Counted from the first letter of the stretch, positions 34,622 through 44,084 are shown. The stretch is 64,000 nt of DNA from Hymenobacter mucosus (GCF_900188255.1 NZ_FZNS01000005.1:248001-312000); one strand, 5' to 3'. Notes: a model not told the origin generated them from the sequence alone. Made by a program: numbers and translations.

Positions 34622-36934
34622 CTAGCCTTGATCAATGAGCTCCAGCGCTTTCTCTAGTAGCTCGTCGCGGCCAGCTTGTAGGCCTTGCACGGTGGGGTGC
34701 ATTTCTACATCCGGTACAATGCCTACGCGCTGGGTTTCGCGGCCATCTGGGTAGTAGATACCAATGCCGGAAATCATAGTGGACAGGTTGCCGGGCAGGG
34801 CAAACCGCGACACATTGCCATCGGCGCCGGCGGTTGTGCTGCCCAGCACAGTGGCGCGTGGCGCGGTACGTAAGGCCATCGTTGTGTATTCGGCTTGGCT
34901 TTGCGTTTCCTCATTTACCAAGATGACTACCTTGCCGGGGTAAGCCTGGCCTTTACCGGGGCGCACGTGCAGGGCGTTGGTCCAAGTGAATAACCCAGGT
35001 TGGCTAGGAACCGGGATGGAGAACTTGACGAACGGAGTGGGCCTTGGCACTAGGTACTGTGACAAAGTGAACACCACAAACTCGGCGGGGTAGTTTCGGA
35101 TGTCGATTACCAAGCCTTTGGTTTGACTGAACTCGGACATGATGCGGGGCAAGCTTTTCGTACTGATCTGCCCTAGCGTGAGGTAGCCCACATCGGGCCG
35201 CAGGAAGCGGTGGCTACTATCGGTAGCGGCGGTCTGGGTAGGTGGGGTGAGGGAGGAGAGGCTAACTCGGTTTACGTCGAGCGTGCTGGCTTTACCGTTG
35301 CGGATAATGCCTAGGCGCACCGTGGGGGTATTGCCGCGCAGTAGCATTCCGGCCATGTTGCGCAACTGGGTAGGCTGGTTGGAAGCAGGAAAAATAGGCT
35401 GGCGTGCTTTCACCCAATCTGCCACTATTTCCCCGTCTACCGTCGTGATAATGTCGCCGGGTTGTAGCACAGTGGGCGCGGCTTGCGTTGTTGGGCGCAG
35501 CTTGGCTACTACGGCCTGCTGCTGCACAAACTGAATGCTAACGGGCACGGTATAATTGCCACGGTAGTCGGTGAGCACCTTGTCGGCCCCCCAGAGGTTA
35601 GCGTGGGTATCATGAACGCGCGCAATTAAGCGTAGCGCCGCCAAGCGGTAGTGAAGTGCATCCGGTGCGTTGGCGAATTGTGGAATGAACTCCGAGAGGA
35701 CGGGCTGCCAGTCTTCCCCAATGGCATACTTGTAGGGAAAGAAATACTCAATGATGTTCCAATAGCGGAATAGACCCAGCAGGCGGTAGCCCGCATCGGG
35801 ATAGGCCATCTGGGCGTAGGCATCTTCGTGCAGAAACGCCAAGTTGCCGGCTTCGGCTGGCCCCACGTAGTAGTGGGCTGTCGCGGCTGCGGGGTGCGCG
35901 CGCAGGTACAACAGCTGCTGCTGCAGTTCCTTGCTGAGTTGCTTCCCGTCGGTCAGCCAAGCAAGGGTGGGCTGCACCCGAATTTTACTTGGAGAGACGG
36001 TGGCAGCCACGGGGCTAGTAACGGGGCCCAGGCCAGTAAGCCACGTGCTGAGCACCCGGCTACGGTCTGCCTGGTTTTGGCTGGCTAGCACGGCCGGCAT
36101 GATGCGAAATAGCTCCTTATCCCAGTTGTAGTCGCCCCGGGCTACGGCGGGGTGGTAGTATTTCACAAAGCCCCACACCTGACCCAGCACCGCTAGGTTC
36201 TCAACTTGCTGCGCGCTAAGCTTGCTGAACGCAATACCGGAGCTTTTCTGGAAGGCCGTATCCGCGTCGGCTTTGTACACTGTCGTGGCTTTGGGGCGGG
36301 CTTGGGTGAGCGGTTTGCCGTCGATAGTGAGGCTTAGATTATCAAGCCACGCGCTGCCAGTACCTACCAGCAGGCCACCTAGGTAAATAGTTTTTGCCTC
36401 GGGCGCCAGGGGCAGCGTTATAGAATACAGCTGCCAGTCGTGCGTGCCTTGGAGGTTGGCTTTCTGCATGTTGTCGAACCCTAGCGTGCCGTTCGGGCCA
36501 TCCAGGCGCATCCAAAGTCCCGCGAAGCCATTCTGAACGGCCTCCGTTTTTAAGTAGCCGCTGAGGGTGATGGACTTACCCTGGTAACGAGCCGGTATGG
36601 CCCAATGCGCGGCCCCAAAACTGTTCGTGCCAGCATCATAGGAGGACTGGAGGCGCACGGAGTAGCGGCCCTGTTGGTGCACCACGGAATCGGTTTGCAC
36701 TTGGTAGCCGGGAGTGGGGGCACCGGGGCTATGGATGCCGGGCGCCCAGCCGGCAGGTAGGTGGCGGGCTTTGTCTTGAGTTTCTAAGTCAAGATTAATG
36801 GAAGCAAGGGTAGTGGATTGGGCTTTCACCCAAGAGCCGCTGAGCAAGATGCCGCAGCCAAGAAGCCAAGTAGTATAACGGGTAGGCACAGAACAAAAGA
36901 ATAGAGGATGAATAATGCTACCGATAAGATGCAT
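34622..36934 (-). CDS. Secreted S41-family (C-terminal processing/tail-specific) protease
   Basis: Exported protein of 770 residues. The N-terminus has a basic region and a hydrophobic segment ending at VKAQ (about residue 39), a signal peptide. Residues about 45-210 look like a jelly-roll, carbohydrate-binding-like domain (YSVRLQSSYD, ITLSGYLKTE, GSAWLDNLSLTIDGK). A PDZ-like part, LQPGDIITTVDGEIVADW, lies near residue 497. The S41 core follows, with the nucleophile Ser in NEETQSQAEY (about residue 679) and GADGNVSRFALPG after it. Such architecture is common in Bacteroidota and the substrate is unknown. It converges with dnaJ and diverges from the sigma-factor gene. Confidence 0.85.
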   Translation of the reverse strand: MHLIGSIIHPLFFCSVPTRYTTWLLGCGILLSGSWVKAQSTTLASINLDLETQDKARHLPAGWAPGIHSPGAPTPGYQVQTDSVVHQQGRYSVRLQSSYDAGTNSFGAAHWAIPARYQGKSITLSGYLKTEAVQNGFAGLWMRLDGPNGTLGFDNMQKANLQGTHDWQLYSITLPLAPEAKTIYLGGLLVGTGSAWLDNLSLTIDGKPLTQARPKATTVYKADADTAFQKSSGIAFSKLSAQQVENLAVLGQVWGFVKYYHPAVARGDYNWDKELFRIMPAVLASQNQADRSRVLSTWLTGLGPVTSPVAATVSPSKIRVQPTLAWLTDGKQLSKELQQQLLYLRAHPAAATAHYYVGPAEAGNLAFLHEDAYAQMAYPDAGYRLLGLFRYWNIIEYFFPYKYAIGEDWQPVLSEFIPQFANAPDALHYRLAALRLIARVHDTHANLWGADKVLTDYRGNYTVPVSIQFVQQQAVVAKLRPTTQAAPTVLQPGDIITTVDGEIVADWVKARQPIFPASNQPTQLRNMAGMLLRGNTPTVRLGIIRNGKASTLDVNRVSLSSLTPPTQTAATDSSHRFLRPDVGYLTLGQISTKSLPRIMSEFSQTKGLVIDIRNYPAEFVVFTLSQYLVPRPTPFVKFSIPVPSQPGLFTWTNALHVRPGKGQAYPGKVVILVNEETQSQAEYTTMALRTAPRATVLGSTTAGADGNVSRFALPGNLSTMISGIGIYYPDGRETQRVGIVPDVEMHPTVQGLQAGRDELLEKALELIDQG

Positions 36935-37073
36935 AAAAGCCCCTTAAGGTGGCAGATAGAAACTAGAAAATGGTAGCAACGGGCCGCCGTCAGAAAATAA
37001 TTTTAGGTTGGGCTGTAATGCTGGGCTCGGCTCGGCGACTCATGTTGCGTTACTCTATTAGCCTATTGTACTC

Positions 37074-37577
37074 GTGTCAGCCTCTGCTACTTCTGCGCCG
37101 TTCGTGGCCCACCTTGCTGCCCATCAGTTGCTACTGCAACGCATTTGCCGGATGTACTCTGCCAATGCCGACGACCGCCAGGACTTGTACCAGGAAATTG
37201 TGCTGCAACTCTGGCGCGCCTACCCCAGCTACGAGGCCCGGGCTAAGTTCAGCACTTGGCTTTACCGCATTGCCCTAAACGTGGCTATTTCCGACTTGCG
37301 CCAACGTACCCGCAAGCCGGCCGCCGAACGGTTCGGGCCCACCGTGCCGGACGTAGCACCTCCCCCCGAGCCGGGGCCCGACGCCGAGGATCTGGCTCAG
37401 CTCTACCATGCCATCGGGCGTCTTTCCGATGTGGAAAAGGCCTTTGTGCTCTTGTATCTCGAAGAACGCACCTACGAGGAAATGGCCGACATCCTTGGCA
37501 TTACCCAGAACAATGTGCGCGTGAAAATGCATCGCGTGCAAGACAAGCTTCGCCACCTACTAACCCAACCCGCCTAA
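37074..37577 (+). CDS. ECF-family RNA polymerase sigma factor
   Basis: Sigma-70 family protein of 167 residues with regions 2 and 4 only. Region 2 contains DDRQDLYQEIVLQLWRAYPSY and FSTWLYRIALNVAISDLRQ (about residues 32-77); region 4 contains EKAFVLLYLEERTYEEMADILG and NNVRVKMHRVQDKL (about residues 120-160), the DNA-binding helix-turn-helix for the -35-like box. The linker is Pro-rich. Start is GTG 37074. The stop codon overlaps the next start (TAATG at 37575-37579), and the next gene is a small membrane protein, the layout of a sigma/anti-sigma pair. The trigger is unknown. Confidence 0.92.
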   Translation: MSASATSAPFVAHLAAHQLLLQRICRMYSANADDRQDLYQEIVLQLWRAYPSYEARAKFSTWLYRIALNVAISDLRQRTRKPAAERFGPTVPDVAPPPEPGPDAEDLAQLYHAIGRLSDVEKAFVLLYLEERTYEEMADILGITQNNVRVKMHRVQDKLRHLLTQPA

Positions 37578-38206
37578 TGGACCTCGATAACTTCCGCCGC
37601 CAGTGGCAACAGGGTCAGCCCTCCGAGACATTGGATGCAGCTGCTCTTTCTCAGTTGTTGACTCGCCGCTCTACTAGCCCGGTAGCGAAAATGCTGCGCA
37701 ATGCGTGGCTAGAATCGGGGTTTAATGTGCTGTGCTTTCTGATCTTCGGCTCAGTACTAACGGCACCAGCAGCTACCCAAAGTACCTTGGGGTTGGCTCG
37801 TAGTATATCTGCGGCTATGCTGGTGCTGTGTGTGGTAGCCGGGTACTACTACTACCACAAGGTGCAGGTGCTTCGGCAACTGCGCCAAGCCAACGGCCCC
37901 CTCCGAGACCATGTGGCACGCCAGCTTCGCACGCTTCGGCAATTGATGCACTTGTACAACCTTGGTACGCTATGGAGCATTCCGGCCGTCTTTCTGATAG
38001 TCTTGGGCTTTTTGGGTGTTCAGCTTTCCCAGAAGCTAGCGGGCCAGAAACTACTACTTAGCCTGGTCATCACGACCGGGATAGTTCTGGTAGTAGGGGG
38101 AGCTACTTTTCTGCTGATGCGCCAAACTATGCGCTGGTACTTACAGCACCTCTACGGTCAGTACCTCGACCGGCTGGAAGCGGCCCTGCACGAGTTGGGG
38201 GAATAA
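37577..38206 (+). CDS. Four-helix membrane protein, candidate sigma-factor regulator
   Basis: Protein of 209 residues, one base overlapping the sigma gene. The N-terminal 40 residues are soluble, with MDLDNFRRQWQQGQ, fitting a cytoplasmic sigma-binding segment. Hydrophobic segments lie near residues 46-65, 75-95, 130-152 and 160-182, with basic loops. This differs from classical one-helix anti-sigma factors, and no ZAS zinc motif is seen. Translational coupling to the sigma gene is the main evidence for a regulatory role; the family was not recognised further. Confidence 0.6.
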   Translation: MDLDNFRRQWQQGQPSETLDAAALSQLLTRRSTSPVAKMLRNAWLESGFNVLCFLIFGSVLTAPAATQSTLGLARSISAAMLVLCVVAGYYYYHKVQVLRQLRQANGPLRDHVARQLRTLRQLMHLYNLGTLWSIPAVFLIVLGFLGVQLSQKLAGQKLLLSLVITTGIVLVVGGATFLLMRQTMRWYLQHLYGQYLDRLEAALHELGE

Positions 38207-38288
38207 AGCAGCCGGTTGGTTGAAAGACCATGTTTACGACATAGTAAAAAAGCTACATTCGCTAGTACCAAAACCAACTCACCTAGCT

Positions 38289-39236
38289 GTGCAACCCATC
38301 CTTCAAGCTATCAACGTACGCAAGGCCTATGCCGCGCACGTTGCCCTCGATGGCGTGAGCCTCGACATTCCGGAGCGTAGCATCTTCGGCCTGCTCGGCC
38401 CTAACGGGGCTGGCAAAACGTCGCTGATTCGTATTATCACCCAGATTACCGGCGCCGACGAAGGCGAAATCCGGTTCCGGGGGGAGCGGCTCAAGCCCGA
38501 CCACATTGCCCAAATTGGTTACTTACCCGAGGAGCGTGGCCTCTACAAGAAGATGAAGGTAGGTGAGCAGCTACTCTACCTAGCCCGTCTGCGGGGCCTA
38601 AGCCGCGCCGATGCTACCCAGCGCATCAAAGGCTGGCTTACCCGCTTCGACATTAAGCCCTGGGCCGAGAAAAACGTGGAGGACCTTTCCAAGGGCATGC
38701 AGCAGAAGGTGCAGTTTATTGCTACCGTGCTGCACGAACCCAGCCTTATCATCCTCGACGAGCCTTTCTCGGGCTTCGACCCCATCAATGCTAACCTAAT
38801 CAAGGACGAGATTCTGCGCCTGCGTGAGGAAGGTGCTACCATCATCTTCAGCACCCACCGCATGGAGTCGGTGGAAGAAATGTGCGACAGTATTGCCCTC
38901 ATTAACCGCAGCCGCAAGGTGTTAGATGGGCCTGTACGCACCATCAAAGACCAGTTCAAAACTCAGACCTACGAGGTAGAAGGCAAAGGTCGGCTGATGG
39001 TAATGCACCCAGATTTTGAAGTGCTCAAGCACCAGGAGCGCGAGAATGGCTTCTTCTACGACCACATTAAGCTGCACGGCGGCACTACCCCCAACGACCT
39101 GCTGCGCTACCTCATTGGGAGCGTGGAAGTACACGCATTCCGGGAGCTGATTCCGAGCATCAACGACATCTTCATTCGCCGCGTGCGCGAGACCATGCCC
39201 GAGAGCTTGGTAGAGGAATTTGAAGTTACGAGCTAA
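38289..39236 (+). CDS. ABC transporter ATPase, NatA/YhaQ-like
   Basis: ATP-binding subunit of an exporter, 315 residues. Walker A GPNGAGKTSL (about residue 38), Q-loop region IGYLPEERGLYKK, signature LSKGMQQKVQ (about residue 135), Walker B LIILDEPFSGFDP (about residue 155) and the H-loop STHRM (about residue 190) are complete. YLPEERGLY and the degenerate LSKGMQQK signature are typical of the NatA/YhaQ group, which works with a separate permease. A GTG at 38289 is taken as start, because it places QPILQAINVRKAY at the N-terminus; a TTG at 38220 would add 23 residues. The permease gene follows after 91 bp. Confidence 0.88.
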   Translation: MQPILQAINVRKAYAAHVALDGVSLDIPERSIFGLLGPNGAGKTSLIRIITQITGADEGEIRFRGERLKPDHIAQIGYLPEERGLYKKMKVGEQLLYLARLRGLSRADATQRIKGWLTRFDIKPWAEKNVEDLSKGMQQKVQFIATVLHEPSLIILDEPFSGFDPINANLIKDEILRLREEGATIIFSTHRMESVEEMCDSIALINRSRKVLDGPVRTIKDQFKTQTYEVEGKGRLMVMHPDFEVLKHQERENGFFYDHIKLHGGTTPNDLLRYLIGSVEVHAFRELIPSINDIFIRRVRETMPESLVEEFEVTS

Positions 39237-39327
39237 GGCCATGCTGGTCCCGTACCGGCTACCCTTTGCTTTATTCCAATCACCCATTACTTGACGCCTA
39301 CTTCCTGACTTTTACATCTTCTTACTC

Positions 39328-40665
39328 ATGGATAAAATCTGGCTTATCGCGCAGCGCGAATACCTCACGCGGGTGCGCAAGAAAAGCTTTATCATCATGT
39401 CGCTGATTGGGCCCTTGCTCACGGTAGCCCTGTTTGCAGTGCCCATTCTGATTGCGAGCCTAAGCGACAAAGACAAGACCGTGGCAGTGGCCGATGCGGG
39501 CAATCTGTTCAGCCAACAGCTCCCGGAAGCCAAAGAAGATCTGCGCTTTGTGCGCGTGTCGCCGGAGCTGGCTAAAGCCAAGCAGGAGTTCAAAGCGGGC
39601 AAGTACGAGGCCCTGGTTTACATCCCTAAGCTAGATTTAGCCAACCCCACCGGCTTTCAGGTGTTTTCCCGCAAGGGTCTAAGCGTAACCCTGGAAAGAG
39701 ATATCAACCGCGTTATCAACCAAGAGGTGGAAAACCAGCGCCTGGCCCAATCGGGTATTGCCCGCGCCACCCTGGACCGCCTCAAGGCCGACGTGGACCT
39801 GCAAACTGTCAGCCTCAGTGAGGATGGGGAGCGGAGTTCCAGTACGGGTGTTAGCACGGGCATTGCCTACCTCTGCGGGTTTCTGATTTACATGTTCATC
39901 TTCATTTACGGCGTGCAGATTATGCGCGGGGTAATGGAGGAGAAAACTAGCCGCATTGTGGAGGTAGTAATTTCCACGGTGAAGCCATTTCAGCTGATGA
40001 TGGGGAAAGTGCTGGGCATTGCTGGCGTGGGCCTCACGCAGCTGACGTTGTGGGTGGTGCTGTCCATTGGCATCAACTCCGCAATAGCCGGCTCCATCAG
40101 CCCGGAAAAGATTATGCAAAGCCGCGTAGACCGCACAACGGCTATGGTGCGCACCGATACGCCCGCGGAAAAGGCCGCCAAGAAGGAAACGAATGTTGCG
40201 GCCAAAATGGTCACGGCCTTGCACAATGCCAATCTGAACGTGCCGCTTCTGGTGGGATGCTTTCTGTTCTATTTCCTGGGCGGCTACTTGTTCTACGGGT
40301 CCCTGTTTGGGGCCATTGGTTCGGCCGTGGATAATGATACCGACACGCAGCAGTTCATGCTACCCGTGACGATGCCATTAATTCTTACGTTCGTGGTGTC
40401 CCAGGCAATTCTGACAACCAACCCGAACGGAACCGTAGCAGTTTGGATGTCTATGATTCCGTTTACCTCGCCCATTGCCATGATGATGCGCCTGCCATTT
40501 GGTGGGGTGCCCATGTGGCAGCTGGGCGTATCCATGGTCTTGCTTGTGGCTGGTTTTGTGGCTACTACTTGGCTAGCGGGCCGCATCTACCGGGTTGGCA
40601 TTCTGATGTACGGCAAGAAAGTAACCTACGGCGAGCTGTCGAAGTGGATGTTTTATAAGGGCTAG
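39328..40665 (+). CDS. ABC transporter permease, NatB/YhaP-like
   Basis: Membrane subunit of 445 residues, partner of the ATPase upstream. It begins with WLIAQREYLTRVRKKSF, the usual cytoplasmic start of ABC-2 permeases, followed by one membrane segment (about residues 25-46), a soluble extracytoplasmic domain (about 47-175) and five to six C-terminal membrane segments (about 178 to 425). A conserved GVMEEKTSRIVEVVISTVKPFQLM block (about residue 205) matches the ABC-2 signature. The substrate is unknown; NatAB exports Na+ in Bacillus, but this cannot be assumed here. Confidence 0.88.
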   Translation: MDKIWLIAQREYLTRVRKKSFIIMSLIGPLLTVALFAVPILIASLSDKDKTVAVADAGNLFSQQLPEAKEDLRFVRVSPELAKAKQEFKAGKYEALVYIPKLDLANPTGFQVFSRKGLSVTLERDINRVINQEVENQRLAQSGIARATLDRLKADVDLQTVSLSEDGERSSSTGVSTGIAYLCGFLIYMFIFIYGVQIMRGVMEEKTSRIVEVVISTVKPFQLMMGKVLGIAGVGLTQLTLWVVLSIGINSAIAGSISPEKIMQSRVDRTTAMVRTDTPAEKAAKKETNVAAKMVTALHNANLNVPLLVGCFLFYFLGGYLFYGSLFGAIGSAVDNDTDTQQFMLPVTMPLILTFVVSQAILTTNPNGTVAVWMSMIPFTSPIAMMMRLPFGGVPMWQLGVSMVLLVAGFVATTWLAGRIYRVGILMYGKKVTYGELSKWMFYKG

Positions 40666-40675
40666 ACCACCTGCA

Positions 40676-41422
40676 ATGCTCAGCTCGATTCAGGCACCAG
40701 CCAATTTGTACAGTGCTCCACCGGCTGGCCTGGCCGTGGCGTTTGCCCTAATCACGCTCTTGGCGGTGCTGTGGTTTTGGGTGGCCGCGCGCCGTAGCAA
40801 CCCCAAGCAGGCCCGAGTGCTATTGGTAGGGCTGCTGCTGTGGATGGCCGCGCAAGGATTTTTTGCGAGCCTAGGCCTGTACCAAGACCTAGCTGCGCGG
40901 CCGCCTCGGTTATTATTGCTCGCCATTTTACCTGCACTGTTGGCTATAGTAGCTGCCTTTACCACGGCGCGCGGCCGTCGGTTTATCAATGGTTTGCCAT
41001 TAAGCACGCTAACCTACCTAAATGTGGTGCGCATACCGGTGGAGCTGGTGCTGTATGGCCTGTTCTTGGCGAAAGAAGTGCCCGAACTCATGACTTTCAT
41101 GGGCCGCAACCCCGATATTCTGGTGGGACTTACCGCGCCGTTGCTTGGCTTGTGGGGATTTACGCGCCCGTGGCTGCCGCGGGAGGTCGTGCTGCTGTGG
41201 CACGTATTGGCCCTGCTACTGCTACTGAACATTGTCTTCTGGGCAGTAGTGGCCTCTCCGGTACCATTCCAGCAGGTGGCCTTTGCCAATCCGAACGTGG
41301 CGGTGCTGAAGTTCCCGTTTGTGTGGCTGCCCGCCGTGGTGGTGCCCATTGTGCTGTTTGGGCACTTGGTTGTGCTGCGGCAGTTAAGCAAGGCCCCGGT
41401 GCCCGCCAGCCCAGCAACCTAG
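40676..41422 (+). CDS. Polytopic membrane protein of unknown function
   Basis: Protein of 248 residues starting ten bases after the permease gene, so probably in the same operon. Six or seven hydrophobic segments fill it (about 17-37, 48-66, 79-97, 112-134, 150-165, 172-197, 213-236). Charged patches are few: RRSNPKQAR after the first helix and ARGRRF after the third. No catalytic or family motif was recognised. A strong terminator follows, ending the unit that began with the ATPase gene. A role as accessory to the exporter is inferred from position only. Confidence 0.7.
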   Translation: MLSSIQAPANLYSAPPAGLAVAFALITLLAVLWFWVAARRSNPKQARVLLVGLLLWMAAQGFFASLGLYQDLAARPPRLLLLAILPALLAIVAAFTTARGRRFINGLPLSTLTYLNVVRIPVELVLYGLFLAKEVPELMTFMGRNPDILVGLTAPLLGLWGFTRPWLPREVVLLWHVLALLLLLNIVFWAVVASPVPFQQVAFANPNVAVLKFPFVWLPAVVVPIVLFGHLVVLRQLSKAPVPASPAT

Positions 41423-41501
41423 GTAGCAGGTAGCACCTCTATACGCCGCACTTTCAGTGGCTGCTTCAAACAAAAGCAGCCCAATTAAGGTCATTACCCT
41501 G

Positions 41502-41545
41502 AACGCAAAGGCCCCGACGTACACGCGCGTCGGGGCCTTTGCGTT
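41502..41545. terminator. Terminator with perfect 18-bp stem
   Basis: AACGCAAAGGCCCCGACG (41502-41519) pairs perfectly with CGTCGGGGCCTTTGCGTT (41528-41545), loop 8 bases. It has no long T run. It separates the exporter operon from the ChaN-like gene in the same direction. Confidence 0.75.
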
Positions 41546-41557
41546 ATGAATTGCCCG

Positions 41558-41565
41558 TACCTTTG
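41558..41565 (+). promoter_or_regulatory. Candidate -7 box of the ChaN-like gene (TACCTTTG)
   Basis: TACCTTTG matches TAnnTTTG and lies 48 bp before the ATG at 41613. A TTTG at 41538-41541 is upstream but the 16-bp spacing is short and it overlaps the terminator stem. Confidence 0.4.
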
Positions 41566-41612
41566 AACACGCCTGCCGCCCTTGGTAACGCCGAGTGCTG
41601 GGCCATCCACCG

Positions 41613-42491
41613 ATGAAAAAAGTATTCCTATTTCCTCTGCTTTTCCTGCTGCTTAGCTTGGGGCTGCGCGCCGACGATAAACCGGCTTATCGCCTGTTTA
41701 CGGCCACGGGCAAGCCGGCTACCTACGATAAGATGCTGAAAGAGCTGGCTGCGGCAGACGTAGTTTTCTTCGGGGAGCAGCACAACGACCCGATTGCTCA
41801 CTGGCTGGAGCTACAGCTTACCAAGGACCTGCTGCGTGTAAAGCAAGGACAGCTGGTGCTGGGCCTGGAAATGTTTGAGCGCGACGTGCAGCCCCTGGTA
41901 GACCAATACACTACAGGCGAACTGTCGGATAAGGACTTCGAAGAACAAAGCCGCCCCTGGCCTAACTACGGTACCGACTATAAACCACTGCTGCACTTAG
42001 CCAAGCAGCAGAAGTTTCGGGTGGTAGGTACTAACGTGCCGCGTCGGTTTGCCTCTCAGGTAGCTAAGGGTAGCCTCACGGCGCTCAATGACCTGCCCAG
42101 TGCCGAAAAAGCCTGGGTGGCTCCGCTTCCCCTGACCGTTGATTACGAGCTGCCGGGCTACAAGAATATGGTGAAAATGTTTGGTGGCGACGCGGCCCAC
42201 GCTGCCGGTGTGCAGAACATCATCCAGGCCCAGGCGCTAAAGGACGCTACTATGGCCTACTTCCTCAACCAAGCCCGCCCCGCGGGGCACTTGCTGCTAC
42301 ACCTCAATGGCGCCTACCACTCCGACAACCACGACGGCATTCTGGCCTACTTGCGCCAGCAAAACCCCAAACTCCGCGTGCTGACCATCAGCACCGTGTC
42401 GCAGGAGCAACTGGGAAGGTTGGACAAGGACAATGAGCAAAAGGCTGATTTCGTGCTGGTAGTGCCCCAGGACATGACCAAAACCTACTAG
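41613..42491 (+). CDS. ChaN-like (haem-binding/Tiki superfamily) exported protein
   Basis: Exported protein of 292 residues. The signal peptide is MKKVFLFPLLFLLLSLGLRA, which fixes the start at ATG 41613. Superfamily blocks are VVFFGEQHNDPIAH (about residue 50), LGLEMFERDVQPLV (about residue 86), a PRRFASQV stretch (about residue 144) and a final LLLHLNGAYHSDNHDGI (about residue 230). Members bind haem or act as metal-dependent proteases (TIKI); ChaN of Campylobacter is a haem-binding lipoprotein. No lipobox Cys is seen here, so it is probably periplasmic. No iron-uptake genes are adjacent. Confidence 0.82.
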   Translation: MKKVFLFPLLFLLLSLGLRADDKPAYRLFTATGKPATYDKMLKELAAADVVFFGEQHNDPIAHWLELQLTKDLLRVKQGQLVLGLEMFERDVQPLVDQYTTGELSDKDFEEQSRPWPNYGTDYKPLLHLAKQQKFRVVGTNVPRRFASQVAKGSLTALNDLPSAEKAWVAPLPLTVDYELPGYKNMVKMFGGDAAHAAGVQNIIQAQALKDATMAYFLNQARPAGHLLLHLNGAYHSDNHDGILAYLRQQNPKLRVLTISTVSQEQLGRLDKDNEQKADFVLVVPQDMTKTY

Positions 42492-42632
42492 GCCGCGCCT
42501 ACGCTGATTTCTTGTCGCCAAGGCAAACTACATCGTGCAAGGAAACGCGAGCCGTTGAGAAAAGCCACTTATAAACGTACCGGCCCTACTTTCGGGCCGT
42601 ACAAGGGCACTGGCTCTTCTCTCTTCACTCGT

Positions 42633-43271
42633 ATGATCTCCACGCAAGACTTCACCGCCCTGCCCGACGCAGCCACCTTACAGCGCCTCTGCCAATCCTT
42701 GGCCGTTCTCGATGCCATCAACTCTCCGGATCCGGAGTACCGCTACTATACCTACAATTCCGACTGGGATGAGCAGGAAACCGTGTTTGAAATGAACGAC
42801 GGGGAAGGCGACCAAATGCTGGTACTGTTTCGGCCGGAAGGCTGCGTAATCAATGGTTTCCTGGCGGAATACGACCAGCCCGACAAATCCCAGGTGACCC
42901 GCGGCCTGCCCGACGCGTTTGAAGAATTTATCTTCGGCGAGCCGGTCAACTCCATCGGTACTACATTTTGCCTCTGGTACACGCCCGCCCACGGCTGGCA
43001 AACCGGCATTGTTGAAAGTGAAGACGATGGCTCGGAGGAATTGCTTTACATCTTCGACAACAACCCCGAAACCTACGCCGACTGGGCCAATGAGTATTAC
43101 CTCGATGAAACCGAGCGGGAGCCCATTGAAACAGAAGCCGTAGCTCCCATCTACCAGCACCAGCCGCTGACGAAAGCTGCCGCCCTTGCTATCAACAATG
43201 AGTTGGATGACTGGACCCAGCTAGCAACCGATTTAGAAGGAATTGGCTACGCGCACGAGCTGACTAGTTAG
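42633..43271 (+). CDS. Acidic hypothetical protein
   Basis: Soluble protein of 212 residues, rich in Asp and Glu, with no signal peptide or membrane segment. Trp-containing stretches SDWDEQETVFEMNDGEGD (about residue 43) and GTTFCLWYTPAHGWQTGIVE (about residue 110) suggest a compact alpha/beta domain, and WANEYYLDETEREP lies later (about residue 150). No family was recognised. The start at ATG 42633 is preferred; 26 upstream codons of open frame are basic and unlike the rest. It lies between the ChaN-like gene and the convergent glpF. Confidence 0.7.
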   Translation: MISTQDFTALPDAATLQRLCQSLAVLDAINSPDPEYRYYTYNSDWDEQETVFEMNDGEGDQMLVLFRPEGCVINGFLAEYDQPDKSQVTRGLPDAFEEFIFGEPVNSIGTTFCLWYTPAHGWQTGIVESEDDGSEELLYIFDNNPETYADWANEYYLDETEREPIETEAVAPIYQHQPLTKAAALAINNELDDWTQLATDLEGIGYAHELTS

Positions 43272-43355
43272 ACATCTGGTTAGTGCGTATGCTACACTAG
43301 CGGGAGTAGGAACAAATCTATAAAGCAGCGGGGCGCCGGGCTGGTTGCGAGGCCA

Positions 43356-44084
43356 CTACCCTAAGAGCAGGTGCAAACCTGCCGCTAGTGCCCCGCCCAG
43401 AAGTGGGCCTGCTACCGGAATCCAGGCGTAGGACCACTCACTAGAGCCCTTGCCCCGTATGGGAAGCACTGCGTGGGCAAGACGAGGGCCCAGGTCGCGG
43501 GCAGGGTTGATAGCGTAGCCTGTGGTTCCTCCCAGAGCCAAGCCTATTGCCCACACCAGCAAAGCCACGGGTAAGGCCCCCACTGAGCCCAAGCCAATGG
43601 CCGCGCGTGTACTCGTAATTTCGGCGCCCGTAATATACAGCACGGTGAACACGAGCACCAGGGTTCCAACCACCTCACTTAGCAGGTTGAAGGGATGGTT
43701 GCGAATGGCCGGGCCAGTGCAAAACACGGCAAGCTTCAGCAGGGGCTCTTCGGTGCGGTCGAAGTGGTCTTTGTACAGCACCCATACTAGCGCCGAGCCC
43801 ACGAAGCCGCCAGCCAACTGAGCAGCTATGTAGCCAGGGGTAAGTTCCCAGGCAACTTTGCCGGCTAGGGCGAGCCCTAGTGTAACGGCTGGATTCAGAT
43901 GCGCCCCGCTAGCTGGCCCTGCTACTACTACGCCCACAAATACGGCTAAGGCCCAGGCCGTTGTAACAACCATCCAACCGCTATTGTGTCCCTTCGTGTC
44001 CTTTAGTACTACGTTGGCAACCACACCATCCCCTAGTAAAATGAGAATAGTTGTCCCAATAAACTCTGCCGCAAGCGGGCTCAT
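43356..44084 (-). CDS. glpF: Aquaglyceroporin / glycerol uptake facilitator
   Basis: MIP-family channel of 242 residues for passive glycerol entry. The two pore motifs are HLNPAVTLG (about residue 64) and [10 protein letters not shown] (about residue 194). The Asp after the second NPAR is a mark of glycerol facilitators as opposed to water-only aquaporins. Six membrane helices are visible. The ATG overlaps the glpK stop by four bases, so the two are co-translated in the order glpK-glpF. Channelled glycerol would be trapped by GlpK (known pathway). Regulation is expected by the nearby DeoR-family protein through the glpK promoter. Confidence 0.92.
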   Translation of the reverse strand: MSPLAAEFIGTTILILLGDGVVANVVLKDTKGHNSGWMVVTTAWALAVFVGVVVAGPASGAHLNPAVTLGLALAGKVAWELTPGYIAAQLAGGFVGSALVWVLYKDHFDRTEEPLLKLAVFCTGPAIRNHPFNLLSEVVGTLVLVFTVLYITGAEITSTRAAIGLGSVGALPVALLVWAIGLALGGTTGYAINPARDLGPRLAHAVLPIRGKGSSEWSYAWIPVAGPLLGGALAAGLHLLLG

